Below are positions 26,460 to 33,679 of a DNA stretch of 37,021 nucleotides, one piece after another (position 1 is the first letter of the stretch; every line of letters starts with the position of its first letter). The stretch is from Clostridia bacterium (lineage in GTDB: Bacteria > Bacillota > Clostridia > RGIG6154). Both the position numbers and the translations under genes were made by a program. Location: assembly GCA_017622395.1 (NCBI GenBank), contig JAGARF010000220.1:1-37021 (forward strand), written 5' to 3'. Under the pieces are notes generated by a model. It did not search any database and had not been told where the DNA came from. It saw nothing but the letters and a program-made list of their open reading frames with translations.

Positions 26460-27377
26460 AATTTTTTCCATAACTTTCTCGATTTCTGCATCATCGTGAA
26501 GGTCAGGAGTTTTGATGTCTTTAAACATATACCAGGTTTCGGTAAATGTTGCTGTATCGTTATATTCTAAGGTTTCAAGCTTGCCGAGAGATTCACATTC
26601 GATAAATTTATCGTTTGTAAAGGTTTCAAAGTTCATACCGCCGTCAGGGTATTCGGCATTTTCGTCAAAATCGAAGGTTTTAACAAACATTTCGTTGTTT
26701 AAAAGGTATGCTGCATATTTTTCGCTGTTGCTGATACCGAGTTTAAATTTGTTTGTGTTGTTGCTGTCAGGTTTAATTGCAATAAATTTTTCTCCGAAGT
26801 TTACTCTCTTATCATTTAATTTGCCATAAGGCCAGATACCGATAACACCGTTTGAAACAAGACCTGTATCCTTAGTTGGCATAGGTACGATTTCAAGACC
26901 GCCGTTTTTTAATACTGTAAGTGCCCATGGTGCAAACTTAACAGGCCATGCGTTTTTGTTTGTAATTCTGTGGATAATATCTGCTTTCGGTTCATTTTCA
27001 TACATAACAATTTCGATTTCCTGCTGAGTGTTTGTAAACTCAAATAACTGTTGTTTGAAAATTCCGCCTTTTTCTGTTATTTCATACTCGATTGGCTCAT
27101 TGCAGGGGAGATATGTTCTTGGCATAGCCTCAGGTGACTGCCATAATCTGTGACCGCCGTAATTATGCCATACAGCACCCTCATAGAAAGCATTTAAGCT
27201 TTCATCATATATGCTTAACTCTTTTTCAGGGTCAAGCTTCATAAAATTCTGTCCTCCGCAGAAGCCTAAATTTAAGATGTGGGGTCCGAATGCTGTTGAA
27301 ACATCAATGTCAATAATACCGTTTGAAATTCTTACAAGCTCGCCCCAACCGCCGATTTTTTTTACTTCTATTGCCAT
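26445..27377 (-). CDS. DUF4380 family protein, galactose-mutarotase-like fold (310 aa)
   Basis: The start is ATG 27377, preceded by GAGAGGAAG; an ATG 63 bp upstream overlaps the promoter and is rejected. The N-terminal region matches my memory of the DUF4380 pattern: a GxxxLVRISNG strand, a GP(H/R)I turn, and YGGHRLWQSPE at about residues 73-83, followed by RTYLP. Members are beta-sandwich proteins related to aldose 1-epimerases, and their reaction is mostly undetermined. No signal peptide is visible, so it should act in the cytoplasm, perhaps on sugars derived from polysaccharide breakdown; that link is inferred from the neighbouring surface locus only. It is monocistronic, with its own promoter and a terminator that overlaps the stop codon. 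Confidence 0.85.
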   Translation of the reverse strand: MAIEVKKIGGWGELVRISNGIIDIDVSTAFGPHILNLGFCGGQNFMKLDPEKELSIYDESLNAFYEGAVWHNYGGHRLWQSPEAMPRTYLPCNEPIEYEITEKGGIFKQQLFEFTNTQQEIEIVMYENEPKADIIHRITNKNAWPVKFAPWALTVLKNGGLEIVPMPTKDTGLVSNGVIGIWPYGKLNDKRVNFGEKFIAIKPDSNNTNKFKLGISNSEKYAAYLLNNEMFVKTFDFDENAEYPDGGMNFETFTNDKFIECESLGKLETLEYNDTATFTETWYMFKDIKTPDLHDDAEIEKVMEKIKKAL

Positions 27378-27392
27378 TTTATTCTTCCTCTC

Positions 27393-27421
27393 TTGTTTTT
27401 TTATTAATTTTATTATATAAT
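27393..27421 (+). promoter_or_regulatory. Promoter of the pfp-yycI operon
   Basis: TTGTTT (27393-27398) and TATAAT (27416-27421) are 17 bp apart. The -10 overlaps the minus-strand -10 within the palindrome ATTATATAAT (27412-27421). The predicted start near 27428 leaves a leader of about 33 nt with AGGAG before the pfp ATG. Confidence 0.65.
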
Positions 27422-27440
27422 AAGGTTTGGTAAAAATCAA
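27412..27440 (-). promoter_or_regulatory. Promoter of the DUF4380 gene
   Basis: On the minus strand TTGATT (27440-27435), a 17-bp spacer and TATAAT (27417-27412). The -35 and -10 hexamers are the same as in the promoter at 12252-12280. It overlaps the divergent pfp promoter. Confidence 0.78.
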
Positions 27441-27460
27441 TAAAAATCAGGAGAAAAAAG

Positions 27461-28681
27461 ATGAATTGTATTGTTGCACAGTCAGGAGGCCCTACAGCCG
27501 CAATAAATGCCACACTTGCAGGTGTTATAAAAGGTGCATTTATTAATAATTTTGACAATGTTTACGGAAGTGTTAACGGCATTGAGGGAATTTTAAATGA
27601 CAATATTGTAAGCCTTAATGTTTTTAAAGACGAAAAGAAGTTTGCACTTTTAAAGCAGACGCCGTCAGCTTTTTTAGGCTCTTGCAGACTAAAGCTTCCC
27701 GAATATACGGAAAATGAAGAAATTTTTGAAAAAATAACAGCTTTTATGCTTGAAAAAGACATTAAGTATTTTTTCTATATCGGCGGTAATGACTCTATGG
27801 ACACAGTTGCAAAATTAAACCGCTATGTGAAGGCAAAAAATATAGACATTAAATGTATGGGTGTTCCAAAAACCATTGACAACGACCTGCCTGTTACAGA
27901 CCATACCCCCGGCTTTGGCTCTGCCGCAAAATATATTGCAACCACAGTCCGCGAAATTACCTGTGACAGCAGAGTTTATGATAAGGACACCGTTACAATA
28001 GTTGAAATTATGGGAAGAAGTGCAGGCTGGCTTACAGCATCTTCTGCCCTTGCAAGAAGATATGAGGGAGACGGTCCTCACCTTATTTATCTCCCTGAAA
28101 GAGATTTTGATATTGAAAAGTTCCTTGAAGATTTAAAGGCAGTTGTTAAAAAAGAAAAGAACGCAGTTGTCTGCGTTTCAGAGGGAATTAAGGACAAAGA
28201 CGGTACATACATCTGCGAAAAAACCTCAAGCGGTCTTTTTGATACCTTCGGCCACAAATATTTAAGCGGTACTGCAAAGGCTCTTGAAGATTTGGTAAGA
28301 GAAAGACTTGGATTTAAGGTTCGCGGTGTTGAATTAAGCGTGTGCCAGAGATGTGCGGGACATATTATTTCACTTCGCGATATTGAAGAAGCTGTTTTAA
28401 TCGGTAAATCTGCAGTGGAATTTGCATTAATGGGTAAATCGGGAGAAATGGTATTTTATAAAAGAGTTTCAAACAACCCTTATAAAATCAACATTGAAAG
28501 CCACAACATTGAAGATATTGCAAACCTTGAGCAGAGAGTACCATGCAATATGATAAACAATGAGGGCAATGATGTTACAGATGATATGATTACCTACTTA
28601 AAGCCTCTTATTGAGGGAGAGTATCCTGTTGTTTATGAAAATTCTCTTCCTGAAATTATAACTCTGAGGGAAATATTATGA
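27461..28681 (+). CDS. pfp: PPi-dependent 6-phosphofructokinase (406 aa)
   Basis: Start at 27461 with AGGAG seven bases upstream. This cytoplasmic enzyme interconverts fructose 6-phosphate and fructose 1,6-bisphosphate using pyrophosphate. The N-terminal AQSGGPTAAIN loop, GGNDS at 108-112 and PKTIDND at 136-142 are visible, followed by an MGRSAGW motif. Asp111 and Lys137 take the places of the two glycines of ATP-dependent enzymes, and this pair is the recognised marker of PPi dependence. Length is normal for the roughly 400-aa bacterial PPi-PFK group. It forms an operon with the next gene through an ATGA overlap and is divergent from the DUF4380 gene across an 83-bp gap. The phosphate-donor assignment rests on these two residues. 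Confidence 0.93.
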   Translation: MNCIVAQSGGPTAAINATLAGVIKGAFINNFDNVYGSVNGIEGILNDNIVSLNVFKDEKKFALLKQTPSAFLGSCRLKLPEYTENEEIFEKITAFMLEKDIKYFFYIGGNDSMDTVAKLNRYVKAKNIDIKCMGVPKTIDNDLPVTDHTPGFGSAAKYIATTVREITCDSRVYDKDTVTIVEIMGRSAGWLTASSALARRYEGDGPHLIYLPERDFDIEKFLEDLKAVVKKEKNAVVCVSEGIKDKDGTYICEKTSSGLFDTFGHKYLSGTAKALEDLVRERLGFKVRGVELSVCQRCAGHIISLRDIEEAVLIGKSAVEFALMGKSGEMVFYKRVSNNPYKINIESHNIEDIANLEQRVPCNMINNEGNDVTDDMITYLKPLIEGEYPVVYENSLPEIITLREIL

Positions 28682-29469
28682 ATTTTTCGAGAGCAAAAAG
28701 CTATTTAATAGTTATATTTGTTATAGTAAACCTCTTTTTGATTTACCACCTTGTTTCTATGACGAAATCAGACACAATTTCTGCACAGACAGTAGAAAAC
28801 ACCATTTCAATTCTCTCAAAAAAAGAAATAAAGGTAAACAAAGAGCTTATAAAAACCACGCCTGACAGCCTTTTTTATCTTAACCTTGAAAACCCTCTTG
28901 CAGACAAAGAGGCATTTATAAATTCTCTAAGGGGAAAGGTTAATATAACAAAAGAGGGCTTTGAGTTTGTGCCTGAAAACAAAAAATTTGAGTTTAAATA
29001 CCTTCTTCCAAGCTACGATGCTGCAAGACAGGCACTTTCCCACTTGAAAGACTGCGGTTTTTCGGGAAAGTATCTTGAATGCATCGGCACACTTGATATG
29101 GGAAAGGGAGTTTACAAGGCAAGCTTTATTCAAAGCTTTGAAGGCTATGACATATATAATACAAGCATTGATATTTTCTATAAAGAGGGTGAGGTTTTAA
29201 GTGCCTCGGGAATTTACTACAACATTGACTCTTTCTCCGCACCTGAAGAAAGTATCAGGACTCAGCCTGAAATTTTAATAAGATTTTCAGGGGATATAAA
29301 GGAAAAATGTATAGTAAAATCCATAGAAAGCGGATACTTTACTCAGCCCTATGAAAACGAGTATTCAATGATTTCCGCTCTGCCCTGCTATAAAATCACA
29401 ACAGACAACGGAAATAAATATTACTACGACGCAGTTTTGTCAACACTGCTCAAAATCGATGAATTTTAA
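28678..29469 (+). CDS. yycI: YycI-like membrane-anchored regulatory protein (263 aa)
   Basis: The ATG overlaps the pfp stop as ATGA, so the two are translationally coupled. The protein opens MNFSRAKSYLIVIFVIVNLF, a single transmembrane helix (about 8-28) after a short cytoplasmic tail typed like Bacillus YycI. An extracellular alpha/beta region of about 235 residues follows, with an SFEGYDIYN stretch typical of YycH/YycI-type domains. In Bacillus, YycI and YycH restrain the WalK sensor kinase that controls wall turnover. No walK, walR or yycH is in this window, so the partner must lie elsewhere or the protein acts differently. Closed by a terminator 42 bp after the stop. The family call rests on N-terminal pattern, size and topology. 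Confidence 0.7.
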   Translation: MNFSRAKSYLIVIFVIVNLFLIYHLVSMTKSDTISAQTVENTISILSKKEIKVNKELIKTTPDSLFYLNLENPLADKEAFINSLRGKVNITKEGFEFVPENKKFEFKYLLPSYDAARQALSHLKDCGFSGKYLECIGTLDMGKGVYKASFIQSFEGYDIYNTSIDIFYKEGEVLSASGIYYNIDSFSAPEESIRTQPEILIRFSGDIKEKCIVKSIESGYFTQPYENEYSMISALPCYKITTDNGNKYYYDAVLSTLLKIDEF

Positions 29470-29510
29470 GCCTGTAGCGAATTAATGACTTTCTGCGTAT
29501 AGGTATAATA

Positions 29511-29546
29511 AAAATACCATCTCTATAAATTAGATGGTATTTTTTT
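29511..29546 (+). terminator. Terminator of the pfp-yycI operon
   Basis: AAAATACCATCT and AGATGGTATTTT form a perfect 12-bp stem with a 9-nt loop; the second arm runs into a T tract. It separates yycI from the dnaA promoter that starts 9 bp later. Confidence 0.9.
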
Positions 29547-29554
29547 AATTTTAC

Positions 29555-29583
29555 TTGCAATTATATTTTTTTTGTGGTATAAT
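29555..29583 (+). promoter_or_regulatory. dnaA promoter with extended -10
   Basis: TTGCAA (29555-29560), a 17-bp spacer and TGGTATAAT (29575-29583) make a strong extended -10 promoter. The predicted start is about 45 nt before the dnaA ATG. No good DnaA box overlaps it, unlike many dnaA promoters. Confidence 0.82.
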
Positions 29584-29634
29584 TTATCAGTAAAAAATTG
29601 TATCTTCAGTACAGACGAAAAAGGATGAAAATAT

Positions 29635-30975
29635 ATGAAAAACAGTATACAAGTCTGGAGGGAGGTTAAGGAGCGTATCAAAAACAGCGGTGCTATATCC
29701 GAGGTGCAGTATAACACCTGGATTGATTTCATCACCGAGGCAGAATTTAAAAACAATATTCTCTATTTATGGGTGCCCAACAGTGTTGTTAAAACCGCTA
29801 TTGAAGAAAGATATGTTGACCTTATAACAACTTCAGTCTTTAAAACCACCAAAAAAGAATATATGCTGTATGTTCTTTTAACAGGGACAAAAGCTCCCGA
29901 AGAAATTGAGGTTATTGAAAAAATAAATAACCCTATAATTAAAAATGACGAAACAAAGCTTAATCCTAAATACACTTTTGAAAATTTCGTTGTAGGCAAT
30001 TCAAACAGATTTGCCCACGCTTATGCCTTATCTGTTGCAGAACAGCCGGGCGGAAGATTTAATCCCCTTTATCTTTACGGTAAATCGGGACTTGGCAAAA
30101 CACATCTTTGCCATTCTATCTGCCATTTTATGAGACAGACAAAGGAAAATACAAGAATTGTTTATGTATCCTCTGAAAAGTATACAATCGACTTTATCGC
30201 GTCGCTTCAGAACAAAACTCAGGATGTTTTCAGAGAAAAATACAGAAACCTTGATATTTTAATAGTAGACGATATTCAGTTTATTGCAGGAAAAGAATCA
30301 ACAGTTGAAGAATTTTTCCATACCTTCAACTATCTTTACGAAAACGGAAAACAGATTGTTTTAACATCTGATAAACCACCCAAGGACATTGACAATATTG
30401 ACGAAAGATTAAAACAAAGATTTGGTATGGGTTTAACTATTGATATAACTCCTCCTGATTTTGAAACAAGAGTTGCAATCCTTAAAAATAAGGCAAAAGA
30501 CCTTGATGTTTCTTTTTCTGACGAGGTTTATGTTTATATTGCGGATAATATTAAATCAAACATCAGAGAGCTTGAGGGTGCACTTAACAAATTAACTGCA
30601 TTTAAAGAAATCAACCCAAATATTATCATTAACGAAAGTACCTGTGCAGATATTTTAAAGGAAACTGTTTCCGATGAAGAAATAAACTACAGCTATGATA
30701 TTGTTAAAACTGCTGTATGCAAATACTTCCATATTACAGAAGAAGAATTAACAGGTAAAAGCAGAAGAAAGGAATATGTTGTTCCGAGACAGTATTGCTT
30801 CTACCTTTGCGAAAAGTATGTTAAAAAGGCTACTTCTATCGCAATCGGCAGAGAATTTGAAAAAGACCATTCAACCATTATTTACGGTATAAACAAAATA
30901 AAAGACGAAATCAAAAATAAAAATCAGAAAACACTTACAATTATTGAAGATATTAAAGCATTAATGCACAATTAA
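29635..30975 (+). CDS. dnaA: Chromosomal replication initiator DnaA (446 aa)
   Basis: ATG 29635 with AAAGGA upstream; the ATG ten bases earlier is out of frame. DnaA binds DnaA boxes at oriC, oligomerises with ATP and melts the origin. Domain I covers roughly residues 1-80 and a short domain II follows. The AAA+ domain holds Walker A GKSGLGKT at 149-156 and Walker B IVDDIQF with D212/D213. The C-terminal helix-turn-helix domain carries the DHST signature at 411-414, which reads the DnaA box. Length is normal. It is separated from dnaN by an oriC-like spacer with four boxes, the standard Firmicutes arrangement. Confidence 0.98.
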   Translation: MKNSIQVWREVKERIKNSGAISEVQYNTWIDFITEAEFKNNILYLWVPNSVVKTAIEERYVDLITTSVFKTTKKEYMLYVLLTGTKAPEEIEVIEKINNPIIKNDETKLNPKYTFENFVVGNSNRFAHAYALSVAEQPGGRFNPLYLYGKSGLGKTHLCHSICHFMRQTKENTRIVYVSSEKYTIDFIASLQNKTQDVFREKYRNLDILIVDDIQFIAGKESTVEEFFHTFNYLYENGKQIVLTSDKPPKDIDNIDERLKQRFGMGLTIDITPPDFETRVAILKNKAKDLDVSFSDEVYVYIADNIKSNIRELEGALNKLTAFKEINPNIIINESTCADILKETVSDEEINYSYDIVKTAVCKYFHITEEELTGKSRRKEYVVPRQYCFYLCEKYVKKATSIAIGREFEKDHSTIIYGINKIKDEIKNKNQKTLTIIEDIKALMHN

Positions 30976-31006
30976 TGTGGAAAAGTTAAAAACTTACTGT
31001 GGAAAA
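30976..31006 (-). promoter_or_regulatory. DnaA-box pair, left
   Basis: Two copies of TGTGGAAAA, 22 bp apart start to start (about two helical turns), so both present the same face to DnaA. The first begins immediately after the dnaA stop codon. Confidence 0.8.
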
Positions 31007-31036
31007 TGTTGATAAAAAACACCCTGTTCATAAAAA

Positions 31037-31064
31037 TTAAAATTTTAAACAGAGTTTTAAACAG
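31037..31064. repeat. AT-rich tandem repeats, candidate DNA unwinding element
   Basis: TTTTAAACAG occurs twice with a 12-bp period (31043-31052 and 31055-31064), directly after the palindrome TTAAAATTTTAA (31037-31048). Tandem AT-rich short repeats beside DnaA boxes are typical of unwinding elements. The assignment is by position and composition only. Confidence 0.5.
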
Positions 31065-31065
31065 C

Positions 31066-31116
31066 TTGTCCACATAAAAAATTCTTTAAAATAAAGTTTT
31101 TCTTAAGTTTTCCACA
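31066..31116 (+). promoter_or_regulatory. DnaA-box pair, right
   Basis: TTGTCCACA and TTTTCCACA, 42 bp apart start to start (about four helical turns), on the plus strand. The second lies about 30 bp before a TATAAT at 31146-31151 that could serve as the dnaN -10, so bound DnaA could also affect dnaN transcription. Confidence 0.75.
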
Positions 31117-31145
31117 TAATCAACAAGACTACTGCAAACTAATTC

Positions 31146-31151
31146 TATAAT
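31146..31151 (+). promoter_or_regulatory. Possible dnaN -10 element
   Basis: TATAAT lies 43 bp before the dnaN ATG, but no acceptable -35 is found 16-18 bp upstream. It may be a weak promoter or chance in AT-rich DNA; dnaN could also be read from the dnaA promoter. Confidence 0.3.
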
Positions 31152-31194
31152 AATACATTTATATCATTCATTTTTGAGAGGACGGGTGCCTATT

Positions 31195-32304
31195 ATGAAA
31201 TTTACATGTCTTAGAGAGGATATTTTAAGCGCTGTTATGAAAGCGGAAAAAGCAGTTTCTCCAAAGTCAACCCTTGCTGTTATGGAAGGTATGTTAATTG
31301 AGGCTGAAATAGACAAGGTTTATATCAGCGGTAATGACCTTGAAATTGCAATTGAAGCATCATTTCAGGCAAGAGTTGAAAGAACAGGAAGAATTGTTTT
31401 AAATTCAAGAATGTTTACAGACATTATCAGAAAAACAGGCGGAGTTGATGTAACCTTTGAGGTTGGTGAAAACTATCACACAACTATTACATCAGGACCT
31501 GCAGTATTTAAAATTGCAGGCATTAATGCTGACGAATTCCCTGATACCTACGATTTTGAAATAAGCGACAGTATTATTATAGAAAGCAAAGTTTTAAAGG
31601 ATATGATAAGACAGAGTATTTTTGCAGCAAGCAAGGATACCTTCAGACAGATTTTAACAGGTGAGCTTTTCAGAGTTCGTGATAATATTTTAAATATTGT
31701 TGCAATCGACGGCCACAGATTTGCAATCCGCCGTGAAGAGCTTATTAAATCAGGAGATGTTAAAGATTTTGTTGTTCCCCACAGAACACTTAATGAGCTT
31801 ATGAAGATTTTATCTGATGAGGGCGAAATTGAAATTTTCCCATCAAAAAAATATATTATGTTTGAATTCGGAAACTGCAAGCTTTTCTCAAGAACACTTG
31901 AAGGTGATTTCTTTGATTATGAAAATCTTGTTAAAACTGAATGTTCAATCAAATTAAAAACAAATGTAAGAGAATTAAAAAGCTCTTTTGAAAGAGTTTT
32001 ACCTATTTTGTATGAAGAAAAGAAAGCAAAAAGTCCTGTTCGTTTAACCTTATACGAAAATGAAATAACAGTTGATTGCGTAACACTTACAGGTACTGTT
32101 CACGACAGAGTTGATGTTGAAAAAATACAGGGCGGAGATATAGAAATAGGTTTTGTTAACCAATATCTTTTAGATGCTTTTTCTGCCTGTGATGATGAAG
32201 AGGTTTTTGTTGAATTTTCTACACCTTTATCACCTATGCTTTTAACTCCTGTAGAGGGCGATAAATTCTTCTACTTCATACTTCCTGTTGTACTTAAAAA
32301 ATAA
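31195..32304 (+). CDS. dnaN: DNA polymerase III beta subunit, sliding clamp (369 aa)
   Basis: I choose ATG 31195 (MKFTCLRED), the usual opening of DnaN; a TTG seven codons upstream falls in the ribosome-site region GAGAGGACGGGTG. The protein forms the ring-shaped clamp that tethers DNA polymerase III and recruits other replication and repair proteins. Three repeated clamp folds fit the length of about 370 residues, and the C-terminal LTPVEGDKFFYFILPVVL matches the conserved end that forms the last strand. Its TAA stop overlaps the remB start by one base, so the genes are coupled. No oddities seen. Confidence 0.97.
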   Translation: MKFTCLREDILSAVMKAEKAVSPKSTLAVMEGMLIEAEIDKVYISGNDLEIAIEASFQARVERTGRIVLNSRMFTDIIRKTGGVDVTFEVGENYHTTITSGPAVFKIAGINADEFPDTYDFEISDSIIIESKVLKDMIRQSIFAASKDTFRQILTGELFRVRDNILNIVAIDGHRFAIRREELIKSGDVKDFVVPHRTLNELMKILSDEGEIEIFPSKKYIMFEFGNCKLFSRTLEGDFFDYENLVKTECSIKLKTNVRELKSSFERVLPILYEEKKAKSPVRLTLYENEITVDCVTLTGTVHDRVDVEKIQGGDIEIGFVNQYLLDAFSACDDEEVFVEFSTPLSPMLLTPVEGDKFFYFILPVVLKK

Positions 32305-32606
32305 TGTATATTTATTTAAGCAACGGATATGTTTTGGACGAAAAGGATATTTTAATTCTTTCTGATTTTGACAGGGTTACAAGAACCTCAACTTCAAAGG
32401 ATTTTATTAACAGACAGCTTAAAAATAATGAGGCTGTGATTATATCAGAGGTTCGTGACTGTAAAACATTTGTGTTGTCTGTTGATAAAAACGGAAAGGA
32501 AATTCCTTACTTTTCACCGCTTAACTATAATTTAATTGTTAAAAACAATGTTAAAGGCGATTTTTTCGACGGAGAAGATTATGTTCGTAAAAAAACTAAT
32601 TCTTAA
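32304..32606 (+). CDS. remB: RemA/RemB-like DUF370 protein (100 aa)
   Basis: The ATG overlaps the dnaN stop (TAATG). The sequence opens MYIYLSNGYVLDEKDILILS and includes a TSKDFINRQ helix and a YFSPL strand, the pattern of the DUF370 family. In Bacillus, RemA is a DNA-binding activator of biofilm matrix genes, and its paralog RemB (YaaB) is encoded between recF and gyrB. Here the gene sits between dnaN and recF, one place earlier. It is slightly longer than the usual 80-90 residues. Whether it controls the surface locus to the left is not shown by sequence. Confidence 0.8.
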   Translation: MYIYLSNGYVLDEKDILILSDFDRVTRTSTSKDFINRQLKNNEAVIISEVRDCKTFVLSVDKNGKEIPYFSPLNYNLIVKNNVKGDFFDGEDYVRKKTNS

Positions 32607-33666
32607 AAACTACAGAAATTATGAAGACCTTGTTTTTGAGCCTGAAAGAGAAACAAATCTAATTTACGGCAAAAACGGACAAGGTAAAACAAATATTGTT
32701 GAGGCAATTAACTTTTTTGCATCACTTAGAAGTCACAGAGTTTCAAAACACAGAGATTTAATTAAATATGATGAAGAATTTGCTTCTTTAACTCTTATTT
32801 TTGAAAACAATGAAAGAGAATTTGAGGCAAAAATAACACTTCTTCCTGATGAAAGAAGAAAGATGGAATTAAACGGCTCAAAAATTTTGAAAAATTCAGA
32901 GCTTATAGGTCTTTTTAATGCGGTTATGTTTTCTCCTGAGGATTTTCTAATTATAAAAGAAGGACCGTCAGAAAGAAGAAGATATATAGATATTGCAATC
33001 AGTCAGGTTAAGCCTAATTATTTTAATACTCTTGTTGAATATAACAAGGTTTTGAAAATGAAAAATAAAATACTTAAAGAAGAAGGAAATTACTCTGAAT
33101 TAATTGATGTTTATAATGAAAAATTAGCAAGCCTTGGCGGAGATATAATTTTTTACAGAAACAAATATATTGAGTTCATTAAAACATTAACAGATAAGCT
33201 TCACAGAGAAATTACTCTTTCCCTTGATAAATTTGAGATTAAGTATGAAAGCTGTATTCCTGTATCGGACAGAAGGTCTATGCAGAAGGAATATCTTAAA
33301 AAATTAAATAAAATTAAATCAAAAGAGATTTTTGGAAGAACTTCCCTTTTTGGTATACAAAGAGAAGATATAGGCTTTTTCATAAACGGAAACAGAGTCA
33401 GGGAGTTTGCATCTCAGGGTCAGCAAAGAACTGTTATTTTAATATTAAGGCTTACTCAGGCAGAATATATAAAAGAAATTAAAGGGGAATATCCTGTACT
33501 TTTACTTGATGATATTTTATCTGAGCTTGACAGCGAAAGAAGAAAATACTTACTGAATGAGATAAGAAATAAACAGGTTATTATAACCTCAACAGATAAA
33601 GGCAGTTTTGCCAGAAGAAAAAATACTAAGCTAATTCATATAGATAATGCAAAAATAGTTACATAA
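32581..33666 (+). CDS. recF: DNA replication and repair protein RecF (361 aa)
   Basis: ATG 32581 (MFVKKLILKNYRNY) is the conserved opening and has GGAG just upstream; an in-frame ATG 45 bp earlier would add an unconserved extension. RecF is an SMC/ABC-type ATPase that with RecO and RecR loads RecA at gaps in DNA. Walker A GKNGQGKT lies at 30-37, an ASQGQQRT signature follows in the C-terminal half, and Walker B LLLDDILSELD has D310/D311. It overlaps the last 26 bp of remB in another frame and ends 13 bp before gyrB. Length and motifs are normal. Confidence 0.97.
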   Translation: MFVKKLILKNYRNYEDLVFEPERETNLIYGKNGQGKTNIVEAINFFASLRSHRVSKHRDLIKYDEEFASLTLIFENNEREFEAKITLLPDERRKMELNGSKILKNSELIGLFNAVMFSPEDFLIIKEGPSERRRYIDIAISQVKPNYFNTLVEYNKVLKMKNKILKEEGNYSELIDVYNEKLASLGGDIIFYRNKYIEFIKTLTDKLHREITLSLDKFEIKYESCIPVSDRRSMQKEYLKKLNKIKSKEIFGRTSLFGIQREDIGFFINGNRVREFASQGQQRTVILILRLTQAEYIKEIKGEYPVLLLDDILSELDSERRKYLLNEIRNKQVIITSTDKGSFARRKNTKLIHIDNAKIVT

Positions 33667-33679
33667 GGAGGAAAAATTA

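Larger units (their letters stand above)
30976..31194. other. Probable origin of replication (oriC) in the dnaA-dnaN gap
   Basis: The 219-bp gene-free gap holds four 9-mers one mismatch from TTATCCACA: TTTTCCACA on minus at 30976-30984 and 30998-31006, TTGTCCACA on plus at 31066-31074, and TTTTCCACA on plus at 31108-31116. The pairs point outward and flank a very AT-rich core. Position between dnaA and dnaN agrees with many Firmicutes origins. GC-skew reversal was not computed. Confidence 0.85.

Noticed and set aside
29555..29600. DnaA boxes in the dnaA promoter
   Set aside because: The best 9-mer near TGTGGTATA has three mismatches to the consensus, so no box is claimed upstream of dnaA.
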